Origin: Epiperipatus broadwayi
Taxonomy: Eukaryota > Onychophora > Udeonychophora > Euonychophora > Peripatidae
Length of the DNA stretch: 64,000 bases
Reading direction: 5' to 3'
Assembly: GCA_028023455.1 (NCBI GenBank)
Contig: JAQFVV010013344.1
Span: 86,282-150,281 of the forward strand
The notes beneath the pieces were generated by a model, which worked only from the letters and a program-made list of their open reading frames with translations, was not told the origin of the DNA and ran no database searches. Each line of letters starts with the position of its first letter. Position 1 is the first letter of the stretch. This document shows positions 49,514 to 61,535 of this stretch, piece by piece. Position numbers and translations under genes: made by a program.

Positions 49514-52500
49514 AATAGTAATTTTTGATGCATATTAAATGTGCATTATTTATTTAGAAATTTTTAAATCTTAACTTTGTTTACTTTGTATCGTCATTAG
49601 GAAAATCTTATCTAGCCCAAATCATTTTTAATAAATAAATAATTTTTAATTTAACTAATAGTACATTAAGTAGTGGTAGTTTTTTTTTGGCAATCCTATG
49701 GCGTCTTCAAATTACAAAAGGCCCATTGTCAACATTTTTTTTTACAAAATTAATTTAATAATATAATTTTTTTATGAACTAAAAAAGCTATTAAATATGT
49801 ATTGTTTTATTTTTGTTTGTTTGTTTTTTAATGCAGAACAGTAATATAAAGAATTATATTTATATTGGGACTTAGTCAATTAACTGTATTACTTTCTTAC
49901 ATTTGACAACAATTTGAGGATAAACTCTAATGCTGTTGATTGTTTGTTTGTTTTTAATTCTTTACATACACAATTTGTAATGTACATTGAATACATAATA
50001 ATTCAACTAGCTTTTTTTAAAAATAGGCTTTTAAACATATTCTAGTTGGAAAAAAAGCATTTTAATGAATTGATTGCAGCCCATAGAAATAGTATCTACC
50101 CATGGCAATGATAAAGGTTTCATTGTTTAATAGTGATATTTTATTGTTGTTGCTATTGTTTTGTATAGTCAGCATATGAACGGTTTTCCGATCAAACTAT
50201 ACACTTTTATTTTTTAGCTTGTATCTAAATATCCATTTATCAATTAATATTGGATAGTTTGATGGGTTAGCTATAAGTTCATTGTCTGAAAAAATCCGAA
50301 GTTTGCTTATGATCTGAGAAATTTTTGTTAAAAAGGTATCCCTGAATCCAAATCTCATATAACACCGATCACTACTTCACAAAATCCTTCCAGACAAAAT
50401 AGATATATTTTTAGTATTAGATGTCATTAAATAATCGATATATCCACATTGTAGTGTAGTCTGTGTTGCAACATGTCAGATTCTTCTAGAGGGGCATTGA
50501 TATCATTCTACATCTATTCCAGCTGATAAGTAGCATTATTGGGTATTATTTGCAGGCAGGTGCGCAAAGCCAACTGAATAGTATGTATCTGCTAATTATA
50601 ACTGCATATGCCACCATGTTGTTCTCTTGCATTCTTTCTCCGCCCAAACGCTTGTACATTGATGAGTCAACTATCAATCAGATAAGTAGTTTAAAAATTA
50701 ATTCTTAATTTAATTTTTTATGATGTCAATAAATATATTTTTAAAATAAAGATATAATTTTTCAGATGTTTCATTCTCTATTCTTTAAATTAGGTATGAC
50801 CTTGAGTTATAAATAAAACTCAAAGCCAAGTATTTAACTTGGACTAATTGTTAATAGTGTCATACTTATTAGCCATGCAATAGTGGTTTAACAAGTTGTT
50901 GGACAACTTTTTTTTCCTTTTAAGTGAATTATAGATTTAAGTGTGCAAATCATAGTGTAATCTGATTAGATGAAAATTTTGTTTGATATATTAATTATCT
51001 TATTATACTTAATATATGAAAAGCTTTAACTGAGAAAATAATGGAGAGCATGCTTTTCCCACATTAGGTTATTAATATGCACAAACATATTGTGCTGTGT
51101 AGTGATAAGTTATAAAACAAAACATTAGAAATATCTTCTTGTTTTCATTGACACCTGAATAAAATAATGTTGATTTATGTCACATAATAATAAATCTTCA
51201 CTACATTTTTTAAAATTAAAATTATTTCTGTATTGATCAAGCATTTTATAATAGTTTGGTGCTGGGTTGGAAAAAGTAAGGAATTTTACTAGCAAGCTGG
51301 AAGTTTGCATCTCTTTTCATTGTTAGAATCTTTTAACAATGAAATGTAATCAAAGACAAATAATTAGTGAAAAATTGTTAATAGATTGTTTAAATAGTAT
51401 GTCATTGTGCATTTTTAATAACATAACTATTTTTAAAAACATTAAATAAACAATGTGATATATAGTTTAAAATAGCTATCTACATATGTAATCTTCTGCA
51501 TGTGTAAATCTGTACTTCCATTAAAAAAATATTTGACAGCATAAACTTTATATAAATTGGACAGAATAAATCAAAATATTACTTTTCAAAGTTATTTTTC
51601 ATTAAAGTGATATCACAGTTGTAAAAAAGATGGATATGTTTTTTGCTTTTTTTTATTAGCAGCAAAATAAACTTGATTTATAGCAAAATGAGCATCTGTC
51701 ACTTTAAATATTGTTGGAAATATGATGTTTCCTTATAATATATGTTTTACAAAAATGGATTCAATATAGAATCACTGTACATAAGATCATTAACAGAAAA
51801 CATTTCAATATAATACAGCAATAATGATATTAAGCAAAAAGTTGTGGAACAATCTGTTTAAATTCAGTTGATAATTGTTCCTATAAATCATTGCTATCTT
51901 TACTACATATGACCAATAACATTTCTTATAAAAATATTTTTATTTTTTGATAAAGATTGGGAAGAGTCAATTATTTTTCTCTGCTTTTATCTGTCTATCC
52001 TCAAGTTTCAAACGTGGGCTGAGTAAATCTTGAAAATTTCTTCAGATTCCAGTTGCATTTAGATTTTTTTTTTTTAATCAAGTAGTTAGCGTTTAGTCAC
52101 TTTAACCAATGATCCAAAATTGATTGATAATTGAATATATGATCATTCTTAACTATTATGGCAATATTAGGATGGAAAACTGCTCACAATATAAACAAAG
52201 TGATTATACAGAAAATGGGTTCTTAGTTTTTATGCTGAGTTTGGAAAAAGATAAGGCGGATCTAAATATAAAGGCCATAGAGTAGACAAAGATGATGTGG
52301 CAATGGGATGGAGCAGGATAGAGAAAAATATGGTAAAAACTTAGGATGGGGATGGAAAGGGAAAGTAAGGTAACTAACAGGTTTCTCTGGGCATAGTGAC
52401 TGAGAGATTCCTGATTTCAATAAAGAAGTCATGATAAGTTAATATTTTTTGCATTTTTTCTTTATAGAGGAATTGTTAGAGAAGACTTTACCTATAAGGG

Positions 52501-52890
52501 CTACTTAGTAATATGTTTTTTTAATGTGTGTCCATATGTGTGGGTATATATAAACATTGATATATAATGGGCATTTTAAGTAATAATTTAGATAAATTGT
52601 AATCCGTATATATACACATATATATGTAATAAATTAAGTTTGATATATATATAAAGATGAAAATTCAGTGAAGTTGCGAATCTTTACATTCTTATTCATA
52701 ATAAAATCTCTGGTTTGATTTAATATCATACAAAATCTTTGACTGCTAAACTAAAAGTATTCTTCTTTTAGCATAGGGGAATAAATGTAGTTCTTCATTT
52801 CTAGATTATCTGTTTCTGCTTGGATCATCAGTTTTAATTAAACTACATTCTAATTTAGTATATGGAAAAATTCGTAATTTTAATATTTAT
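49514..52890. other. A+T-rich non-coding DNA
   Basis: No gene is seen. A less A+T-rich patch at 50440-50690, with CCGCCC and TGAGTCA motifs, is the only compositional feature and could be regulatory, but nothing supports that directly. Confidence 0.5.
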
Positions 52891-52899
52891 ATAAATAAG

Positions 52900-54240
52900 T
52901 ACACAGATATGAGTATAATATAAATATTTGGAATTATTTCCATGTAAATAACAAAAAATATCTTTATTTTCGATGTTGCTAGGGTATTATCAATTACTAT
53001 CAGTAGTCTTATGGCTAAATATTTTTTCTCTAGTATCATGTAATAGCTTTTTTGTCTGAGTTTAAATAGAAGTAAAAGCAGGTTCTCTTTTAATTTTAAC
53101 CCAAGTTAGTACTTAAGTATTAGTCTGTTGGTAAGATTTCACATATATATTAATCTGGAAATATTTATTTTGAAAAATGATGACCTATAATTTTATTTAC
53201 TAGAAATAATACAAATGTCTACTAACACATTTGCATTTTTTGTGAGAAATTATCTTTCACCATCTAAATTTAGAAAGATTTTTTATTTTGAAAAATGGCC
53301 ACCTATAACTTTATTTAATGAAACTGAAACAAATATGCATTTATGTTTTTTGCAAAAAATGATTTTCCAGCAAATAAACTTTTAACAATCTAAATATATT
53401 ACAAGTGTTAATGAAATCAATATATATATATATATTTAACCATGTAATTTTGTCCACATACAAAATGTTGTTTTTTAGCATCACTGTTGTGGACTGTACT
53501 TTCTTATCTTAAACAACATTGTTACAAATGGCTACTCTATTTTTTTTCTACGATAAAAATTATTCTCTTTTGACAATTTTGAACAAAACACCACCATTAT
53601 TTGGCCATAGAATTAGCAGCTAAACCAACATTTTGATTAATAACTTTCTCCACATCAGAGCATTATGTTATATTGATTTATAAAATTAATTCATTTCCAT
53701 AAGTACTCCCCCCCCCCCCAGTTATTATAAGTATTTAAACCCAGGTTTTATTTTTTTTATAAATATGAGTATTTAATTTAAACATATCTTTTTTGGCAAC
53801 CTGTAAATAATAATAATTATTCTTCTCCAGTAAGATGTATGTGCTAAATTAAATATTTTCATGGATATATTATGTACTAAAAAAGCAAAGTATAGGATTA
53901 TTTCCTTGTAAATAATTGGAGATATATTTTTATCTTTAGTGTTGCTAGAAAACTATCATTTACTATCAATAGTCCTAAGGCTAAACAACTTTTTTTTGTA
54001 CTCTATAATAGCTTTTTTGTCTTGATTTTAATTAGAAATAAAAGATCTTTTACTTTTAATTCAAATTGTTAAAACCATTTAAATCCAGACGTCTATTTTT
54101 ATAGGTATGCACATCTAGGAGACATATCTTCTTTTGATATCAAGTTAATAATAATTTATCTTCTACAAAGAATTGCACATGCACATGTTAAATTGCCGTA
54201 CTTGTTTTTAATAGATTAAAAAGTTATCAAATTTTCCAAG
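52900..54240 (+). repeat. Cluster of diverged direct repeats
   Basis: A block of about 190 bp (AT-TATTTCC.TGTAAATAA ... GTTGCTAG ... TAATAGCTTTTTTGTCT) occurs at 52910-53105 and 53885-54075. A block of about 115 bp (TATTTTGAAAAATG..ACCTATAA.TTTATTTA) occurs at 53168 and 53285. A third pair (TTTAAA-CCAG..GT ... ACATATCTT) starts at 53735 and 54075. A 12-C run lies at 53708-53719. Confidence 0.55.
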
Positions 54241-55082
54241 TGCTATTTACATGCTTTCTTCATTTGCTATGAAATAAAAAAAACTGAATCAATCTGTATG
54301 TAAAATTAAAATCATATTTTAAAAAAATTCTATTGTTTATTTACAAAAAATGTATTTTTTTTTTTATATTTGTATTATATTGTAAAATAACATTAAATAA
54401 AATGTTACGTGGTCCTCCTTAACTTTTAGGATAATCACAGTTTAAGAGAAGATATGCCTTGAATATGAGTTCGTGATTTATAAAACAAAAAATTAGTTTG
54501 TTGATTTGAAATGGTAGTTCTTAATTTTTTTTTACATCTAGAGATCACTTTTCTACTACATAGTAATTGTGAATAATCAGCTTATATATAATAATGCAGT
54601 GTCACAAACAATTGTTTTAATTCAATAAATGACTAGACCTATATCCAATAATGCGAATTAGAATTAGTTTATTAGTTGATAATGAAATCACAAAACAATA
54701 ATAATTTATTATTTAAATATTGAAATATGTTATTGTGTTGTGAACTATATTTAAAATTTACAGATTTTCTTCCATTTTTATTCACTTACACTAATTTTAC
54801 CCTCTTCAAAATTAGTTCCAATTTCATGTGACTCATTCTTACCAACAAATGTCCATTTCAAAAATTCAAATATTTTAATCATCTTATTCATTTTAATATT
54901 ATGGGTTAAAAAATAACAATAATACAAGAAATACTATTAAAATATGTTTCAATAATACATGTAAGATGGACTATTGAGCAATCACAATAATGTACGTGAT
55001 GATTGAAATTGAAATGCAGTTTTTAGGTGACATCAGTATTGATTGGGGAAGAAATAAACAATAGGAAAAGTAAATAAACACC

Positions 55083-55268
55083 TATTTACTAATCAATACT
55101 ATATGATTAGCTCAGTTGGCTAAACATGTACAAAATAATTGTTAGTTTATTTTAACAAAGCAGTGGGAATGTAGCAGATTCTGGAACTCAGAAGTCTTTG
55201 AATCACAATTCTAATTATGTTACTTCTGGTATTCTTAACTTCTTATGAATTCCTAACAATAAATCATT
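55083..55268 (+). repeat. Dispersed repeat, single unit preceded by an A-box-like motif
   Basis: The part from 55150 matches 611-730 and the trimer at 60411-60790 (GCAGTGGGAATGTAGCAGA, TCTGGAACTCA). It is preceded at 55087-55104 by TAGCTCAGTTGGCTAAAC, a strong Pol III A-box match, so the family may be tRNA-derived. No B box at tRNA spacing is seen. Confidence 0.55.
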
Positions 55269-55269
55269 A

Positions 55270-58060
55270 AAAAGCATCACTACCAATGTAGAGAAGATCA
55301 GAACTACTGAATCAATAATGCAGTTATGAGCTACCACTATGTCCAAGAACCACCAGTTATGCTTAGATTACCAATAGAGAAACACTAATTTGGAAAATAT
55401 ACTAGACCGGAAATGATTTGTATCATTTTCTTCTTACTGAAATATGATGTGCTGTTCATTTTCAATTGCATAATCTCTTCCATCATCCAACTCTCTGAAA
55501 TTTTTTTGTAAGGCATCTCAAAAAACTACTTTCTCGGGATTCGTTTTGTTTAGATTGTCTTGAAAATCAGAATAGCATATGTGATATAAATTTAGTCCTA
55601 ATTGTGTTCCATTGTAGAAAATATCAATCAGAGAATGCAGGAGAAGAATTTATATCTATAAAAAAAAAAATCCATATTAGTTAAATTATTAACGATATAT
55701 TATAGTTTCTGATATAATGTATATTGTTACACTTTTATTGATATCATGGACACACAATAACACTGTTATGTCAAAGATTTATGTTAACTTTTAATTTAAA
55801 TGTATTAATCACTATTTCTAATAAGGAATCCATCTTATACACATTCTTATATCACATCCATCAGTATTTTTTTTTTTTTTTTTAATATTCCCATAATGAA
55901 TCTAGTTAATATTTTATTTCCCCTTTCTCCTAATGTATCACATACACTACATTCTAAAATCTCATCCCAATTATTTTTTATACAAACCCACTGAAAGAAA
56001 TTTGCCATAAATCATCATATACAATATTATTTCATATTCATTTTACTGTAATTTTCAATTAAACAATTTAAAACTTTTATCATTCCATTTTGAATGCATT
56101 CAGCTGAATCAAAATATCTATTTAAAAAAAATTTGTTCAATTTTACTATGATTTAACTTTATTAAACACTAGCATGGCATTTTTTAAAGCACTCTACCCA
56201 TTGTTTCTTTGCAATTTAGTTAATATTTCTGTTGCATTATTTATTAAAAGGGCAGCATTACTCTTTTATCCACAGTTTTTCTCATTCATATCTGTTATAT
56301 ATAAAGAATAGTAGTTTATTTATAATTATTTTCTGTTATTATGTCTTATTTATATATTTACCCAATGAGAATTGCGTCATCAGTCCTCCTTCTTGTTGTG
56401 CACATTTCATTTCTTTTATTAAAATCATATTTCCAATGACCCATTCTGAGATCATTTCATCTGTCATCAATAAGTATTAGCTCAATTTTCTTTTACTAAA
56501 TTTAGCCGCTCCAACATGGAATCTTAGGATTCAGGACACTCAAGTGCTAAATGTACATTTTTTATGCATATAGACTTTAACAAATTTACCATTTCGCAGA
56601 TCTATGCAAAATGATGAAAAATAGTTTTCCTTAGATGAAGAAAATCATAATTGTGCTTTCATTGCCACTATTAAAATTATATCATGAGCGCATTTTTGAA
56701 AGAATGTTTAATCCAAATTTGGTTGAATTTTAGCTATAGGAGTACATACAGCCTTAAAATAATTTACAGTTCTTTTCTTTACATATATATGAAAGATATA
56801 TTACCTGTATATAATTAACAGTAATACTGCACCAACTTTTTAGTTATGATATTTTTTAAAAAAGCATTTTAGAAGTGGTATAACAAGATTAATATGCTAA
56901 TGCAATAATTAGACATTTATTCTCATTCTTACTACTTATTAGAGATAGTGGTCATAATATAATTTTTCAAACATAAGGATCATATGACATTATAAAGATA
57001 AATCAGAGAAGTCATTGAGATTCTTAAGAAACAAGACAATATCAACAAATATGATAGTACTTGTAAATTACTCCATTTGTGTTATTTTTAATTCATCAAT
57101 CAGAACATTTGTTAATTTATTTATTCAATTTTTTTCATCTGTTGTCACTTCTTCCCCCACTTTTATATTTTAAGAATTTCTAATTTTGTTTTTATTAGTT
57201 AAACTTTTAATCTTATTATGTACGTTGTTGCTTGCAGCATTTTTACATGTTTTTTTTTTTTATATAACTTGCATAACTCAGTTAATAGAATCCTACAATA
57301 TTACTGTTAATTATATATGGATGAACACAGACAATATATTATAAACAAGAGGAGTCCCACTCTAATCCTATAAATAATAAGCTTAAGTAGTCAGTGATTA
57401 TCCAATGATTACATTTAAATCCTCATCTCCAGACCAGTTTCTGACAACCACCTTTAATTTCTTGCGGAAATTCAAAAACTCTTTAAGATTTTGACCTCAA
57501 GCCAGAGTGTTGAATAGTAGATATGATTCCAGGTCAGTAACTATATATAATAGTAACCTCACTTCTTTTCTAAGTGTAGTTACTTGTTTTTCCTATCGAA
57601 AAATATGTATGTCAGCATATCAATTGATGCTTTAGTTTACACAATATAGTATAAACAAGAACAGGTCTCTGCTGTAGTGCAATCAATAGTAATATTTGTG
57701 TAATTAGCAATTACCAGAAATTAATGCATTTACAGCCCCATCCATCCCCAGTTCATTTTCTTGTTTTTGTTTTTACCATTGAAGATTAGGAATTTATATT
57801 AAATTTGTAATAATAATGACATTGTATGAATTGTAAATTATTTTTATATTATCATATCTATCAATTGTCATCCAGCTTCTTAGATATATAATTATCATTT
57901 TTAATCTATTTATTTTAAAGTATTAAACAAGCTTTTCTTATTACACATGTTGCATATATGAATTATTTATATTGAATTACATTATTTTGATAATAGTATT
58001 TGTAACTCATTTTTGACTAAACACATCAATTTAAAATAAAATGTATTTTTGTTTTATTTT
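55270..58060. other. A+T-rich DNA upstream of the first Myo7a coding exon
   Basis: This should be intron or 5' flank of Myo7a given the acceptor at 58063. No untranslated exon, TATA box or initiator could be picked with any confidence. Confidence 0.5.
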
Positions 58061-58064
58061 TTAG

Positions 58065-58127
58065 ATCAAGTTTATCCTAAGGATTAGCTTGCCTGCATAA
58101 AGGTGCAAGATGGTGATCGTAACAAGA
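58065..58127 (+). CDS. Myo7a: Myosin VIIa, first coding exon (5' UTR tail plus six codons)
   Basis: The start codon is at 58110-58112 and the exon encodes M-V-I-V-T-R before a consensus donor (gtaagt) at 58128. A pyrimidine-rich tract ending in AG at 58063-58064 marks the acceptor, so 58065-58109 is 5' UTR and at least one untranslated exon should lie upstream. The six residues alone prove little, but they join in phase 0 to the exon at 61422 to give the N-terminus known for arthropod myosin VIIa ([14 protein letters not shown]). Myosin VIIa is an actin-based motor with MyTH4-FERM tails; it acts in actin-rich protrusions such as bristles and sensory cells. Only 18 coding bases sit in this exon, so it would be missed by gene finders that demand a minimum exon length. 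I saw no promoter. Confidence 0.82.
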
Positions 58128-59373
58128 GTAAGTAATTACAGAATTTTAACATTTTATCGTTTACTTAATTTACACATAAACTAATTTTAGCACATACAAG
58201 GTTATTAAATAAATTTGTAAGATTAGCAATACATAAATGACAAAAAAAGAATATAACTTGTAAACAGTAACCTTAAATTTATTTTCTGCATAATTATCTT
58301 CAGTAGCGATTTTTACAAATTTTTATTGAGAAATAGGACTTATGCAGAGCCATCTGGAGGATAAAATTGATCAGAAATTATTTTTTATTGTTCATTTGGC
58401 ATTATTTTTATGCTAACTGCACAGATTTCCATTAACTTAATAGATCTCTAAGTTTTTTGTTAATTTCAGTTACCAAATTATATCTTCATTTTTAACAGAT
58501 TATTATGCTATTTTCTTTTAATATATAAACTTTTGTTTTTGATGTTCTGTGGGAAGACAAGTTTAATGGATACCATTAGTTAAGATTTGGAGAAGAAAAA
58601 TGGCCATATTCTATACATTCTAATGATGTAAAGACTTGAGTACTGAAGATTTCTGGTTTGGTGCTCAAATGTTACCTGACCTTTAGCATTTAACTGGGCA
58701 TTTATTTGCCACCTCTAGATCAATAGCTAAAAATTTCTAAACTGAAGTCCATCTTGTCACTTTTAAGACTCAAACTACGTATACCTTTATGCAAAATTAC
58801 ATTATTTTTTAATGTGATAAAAATCAGTACATAGAAATTTATATGATATCATTGGAGTGATCTATTTTAAAATCCATTCTGTTTGGAAAACTGAATTTTA
58901 GTCTGAATTTTGTCAACTGCTGCCATCATATAGTATATATAAGAACTACATATGTTTTTTATTCTTCCAGAGCAGTGCCTTCAGACTCTTTTTAATCGCA
59001 AACTTTTTAGTACTGATTGCTCAGACATTCTACATAAGAGATTGTTTTATAAACCAGATAGAAGAGTAAGGGGAAAATAGAAAAAGATCTTTAATGGACA
59101 TCAGGATTACATAAATGGTTAAAAAAAATTATAAATTATTGAGGAAAATTGTTGAACAAGCAAAGTCACATAGTATTAAGTGATTCATTATCTACCATAG
59201 TAATTCAATATTCTTTTTGACTTTTCTTATGCAATTGTAATTCAAGCTAAATGCTTTAAAAATGAGAAATAAGAAAAAGTGTAAAATGGAATTCTTATAC
59301 GAAGCGAGAAATAAAATGGAATTCTTATATGCTTAATATGTTTTTGATATCTTTATAATATCATAATCATAGC

Positions 59374-59617
59374 ACAATAGTGGCAAACTCTCCATGCAGT
59401 GCTAGCCAGTGCAAGCCTTAGCAATCAATGGATGCAAGAAGGCTTATGCATAAAATCCCTATGTAATATCTACTCATCCAATATCTCTAGACTAGTTTCT
59501 AGCTTCTGGCTTTCATGAGTAGGCACTAGATAGGGATTTTATGCACAAACCTTGCATCTATTCGTTACTAAGACTTGTACTGAGTGGTACTACTATATGG
59601 AGAATTTGCTACTGTTT
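59374..59617. mobile_element. Palindromic MITE-like repeat inside the Myo7a intron
   Basis: The left arm (59374-59477: AATAGTGGCAAACTCTCCAT, then GGATGCAAGAAGG and GCATAAAATCCCTAT) pairs with the right arm (59515-59617: ATAGGGATTTTATGCAC, then GGAGAATTTGCTACTGTT). The loop is about 37 bp. It has no coding sequence. Transcribed in the pre-mRNA it would form a long hairpin. Confidence 0.75.
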
Positions 59618-60410
59618 TAACAGCTTGTGTAAGCATCGATAATGATGATCATGTGATGCTTTAGTCGTTTTGATTCATTATGTATATTTAATATTCATAT
59701 ATTTTTTGCTACAGTATTTTAAGTTGTTAAAAATTAATTAGCATTCTTTTATTATTATTATTATTATTTTGTAGTTTAATTTGATTACATGAAATAATAA
59801 AGTTAAAAAAAAAGTGGAAAATGAAAATAAATTTCAATTTGTGAAACAGGTTTGATATGATTTACCAAATTACAAAGATAAGTCTTAAAATAACTTTTGT
59901 GGTCAAGTGTTAGTTTAAATAAAAACTATAATTAAAGTTTACATTGATAAATGCATATTAACATTTAAAATGGTAATGGAAGAGGGGCAACCATTGCAAT
60001 TTGTGTACTGTATGTATGATTTAAAATAGTCCTTTATAGGGAAACTGTTTGATATAATTAGTAAAAAGCACTTAAAAAAAATTGATTTGATTTTTATATT
60101 TGGGAAAATTTATGTGAATGTAGAATATGCACGTTGTCAAACTAGTAATACTGTGTCAGTATGAATGGCTTGCTGGAGAGCAAAAGATTCTGGATAGGTT
60201 TTTTTAATGAGAAATGAATAAAAAAGTATGACCATTTGAATGGCACTGTTGATTTTCAAGAACAATTCAACAAAAATCAATAACCATAGGGTGGTCAAGT
60301 TCAAGAGATTAAGTAATGTTTTGGCATCAAAGTGATAAGTACACATCAATTCAGTTTATCAAACTAATAATTTTTTTTTAATTTCTTTGTGCTGGTAATT
60401 TGTCCTATAT

Positions 60411-60790
60411 AGTTTAATGCAGTGGCAATGTAACAGATTCTAGAGCTTAAAGTACCATGGATTATGGCTCAGCTTTGTCATTTCCAGTGCTAAACTTCAT
60501 CTCAACTCCCGAAGAATAAGCCATTTGATTATTTTAGCCTTGTCTTGTTTAATAATGTTACAGTAGTTGACTCCATAGCTCAAGGCCCAGGGATTTCAGC
60601 TGTCACTTCTGGAGCTCAAATTCCCAAGCAATAAAACATTTGAATATTTTTTTACCCTATCTGATGTAGAACAGTACTGAAATAGTAGATTCCAGATCTC
60701 AAAATCAATAGATTGAATCTCATGTCAATCATTTTCAATGTCTAAATTTTCATGTAAATCAAACAACAAATTATTTGATTATTTTATTAT
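60411..60790 (+). repeat. Three-unit tandem repeat (unit about 115-135 bp)
   Basis: Units start near 60411, 60542 and 60656. Each has a GTARCAG or GTAGTTGACTCC-type start, a '.AGCTCA..' block and an end like CATTTGATTATTTT. They belong to the family at 611-730 and 55150-55268, where single units occur. Confidence 0.6.
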
Positions 60791-61421
60791 CTAGTACTGG
60801 AAATTTATCTAAAATTTTTACTTCTTGAAATTGTCACTCTCTTTTTGCTAGCCATTCATGAATGAGTTATGCCATCGTAATTCTAGAATAAAATAAATAA
60901 ATAAATTATTAGAGTCAGAATTCTGTGGAATAATCAAACAGTTGAAATGTAGTTACACAATGATACTATGGTCATTGCAGTTAGTACAAAGAGATGACTG
61001 ATAAGTATGAAGCATTTATGATGGCAGGGCCCTATATTAATCTAAGTTGCTGAATTTAGTATGATTAAATATTAAGTGTAGAAAGAAAATGAAAAAAATG
61101 CAGTGCATATGATAACACTAAATCAGTAGTTGACTAGGAAATAGATGATTATAGTTAAATAGATTGTCTGGAAAAATATGTAAATTATTAAACACAGTTG
61201 TGTTTTAATATTTTTGTTAATTGTAAATATGTAAGTAGATTTATGAATAAAATATCTTTTAAAGTGAATAAAAATAATTTATATGTTTGTTAGATTTATA
61301 AATTTGCTCCATGTGTAAATTATTTATCATAATTTGTCTGATAATCTTGCTAATATAGTGTTAATCCATATACATATATTAAAATTGTCATTATTTTTTT
61401 TAATTACTTTGATAAATCAAG

Positions 61422-61535
61422 GGTGATTATATTTGGATTGAGCCTGTCAGGAAAGGAGAATTTGATGTGGCTATTGGAGCAAGAGTAATAACGGCTGAAG
61501 GTGGCAGGATCCAGGTGAAAGACGATGATGGAAAG
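61422..61535 (+). CDS. Myo7a: Myosin VIIa, second coding exon (N-terminal SH3-like subdomain)
   Basis: The exon has 38 codons, starts after AG at 61420-61421 and stops before a donor (gtattg) at 61536; both junctions are phase 0. It begins GDYIWIEP, continues through [11 protein letters not shown] and ends IQVKDDDGK. This matches residues 7-44 of invertebrate myosin VIIa, the small N-terminal region ahead of the motor core. The next block of the family, which starts with a conserved tryptophan region (ELW/EHW), was not found before base 64000, so the following intron is at least 2.46 kb. The motor ATPase motifs, IQ motifs and MyTH4-FERM tail are therefore all outside the window. The exon is less A+T-rich than its surroundings and has no lesions, so it looks like a functional gene. 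A class other than VIIa is unlikely given the match. Confidence 0.88.

Larger units (their letters stand above)
58128..61421 (+). other. Myo7a intron between the first two coding exons
   Basis: The intron is 3294 bp, runs from gtaagt to a tcaag acceptor, and is phase 0. It contains a palindromic repeat (59374-59617) and a three-unit tandem repeat (60411-60790). The remainder is A+T-rich and shows no coding signal. Confidence 0.75.
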
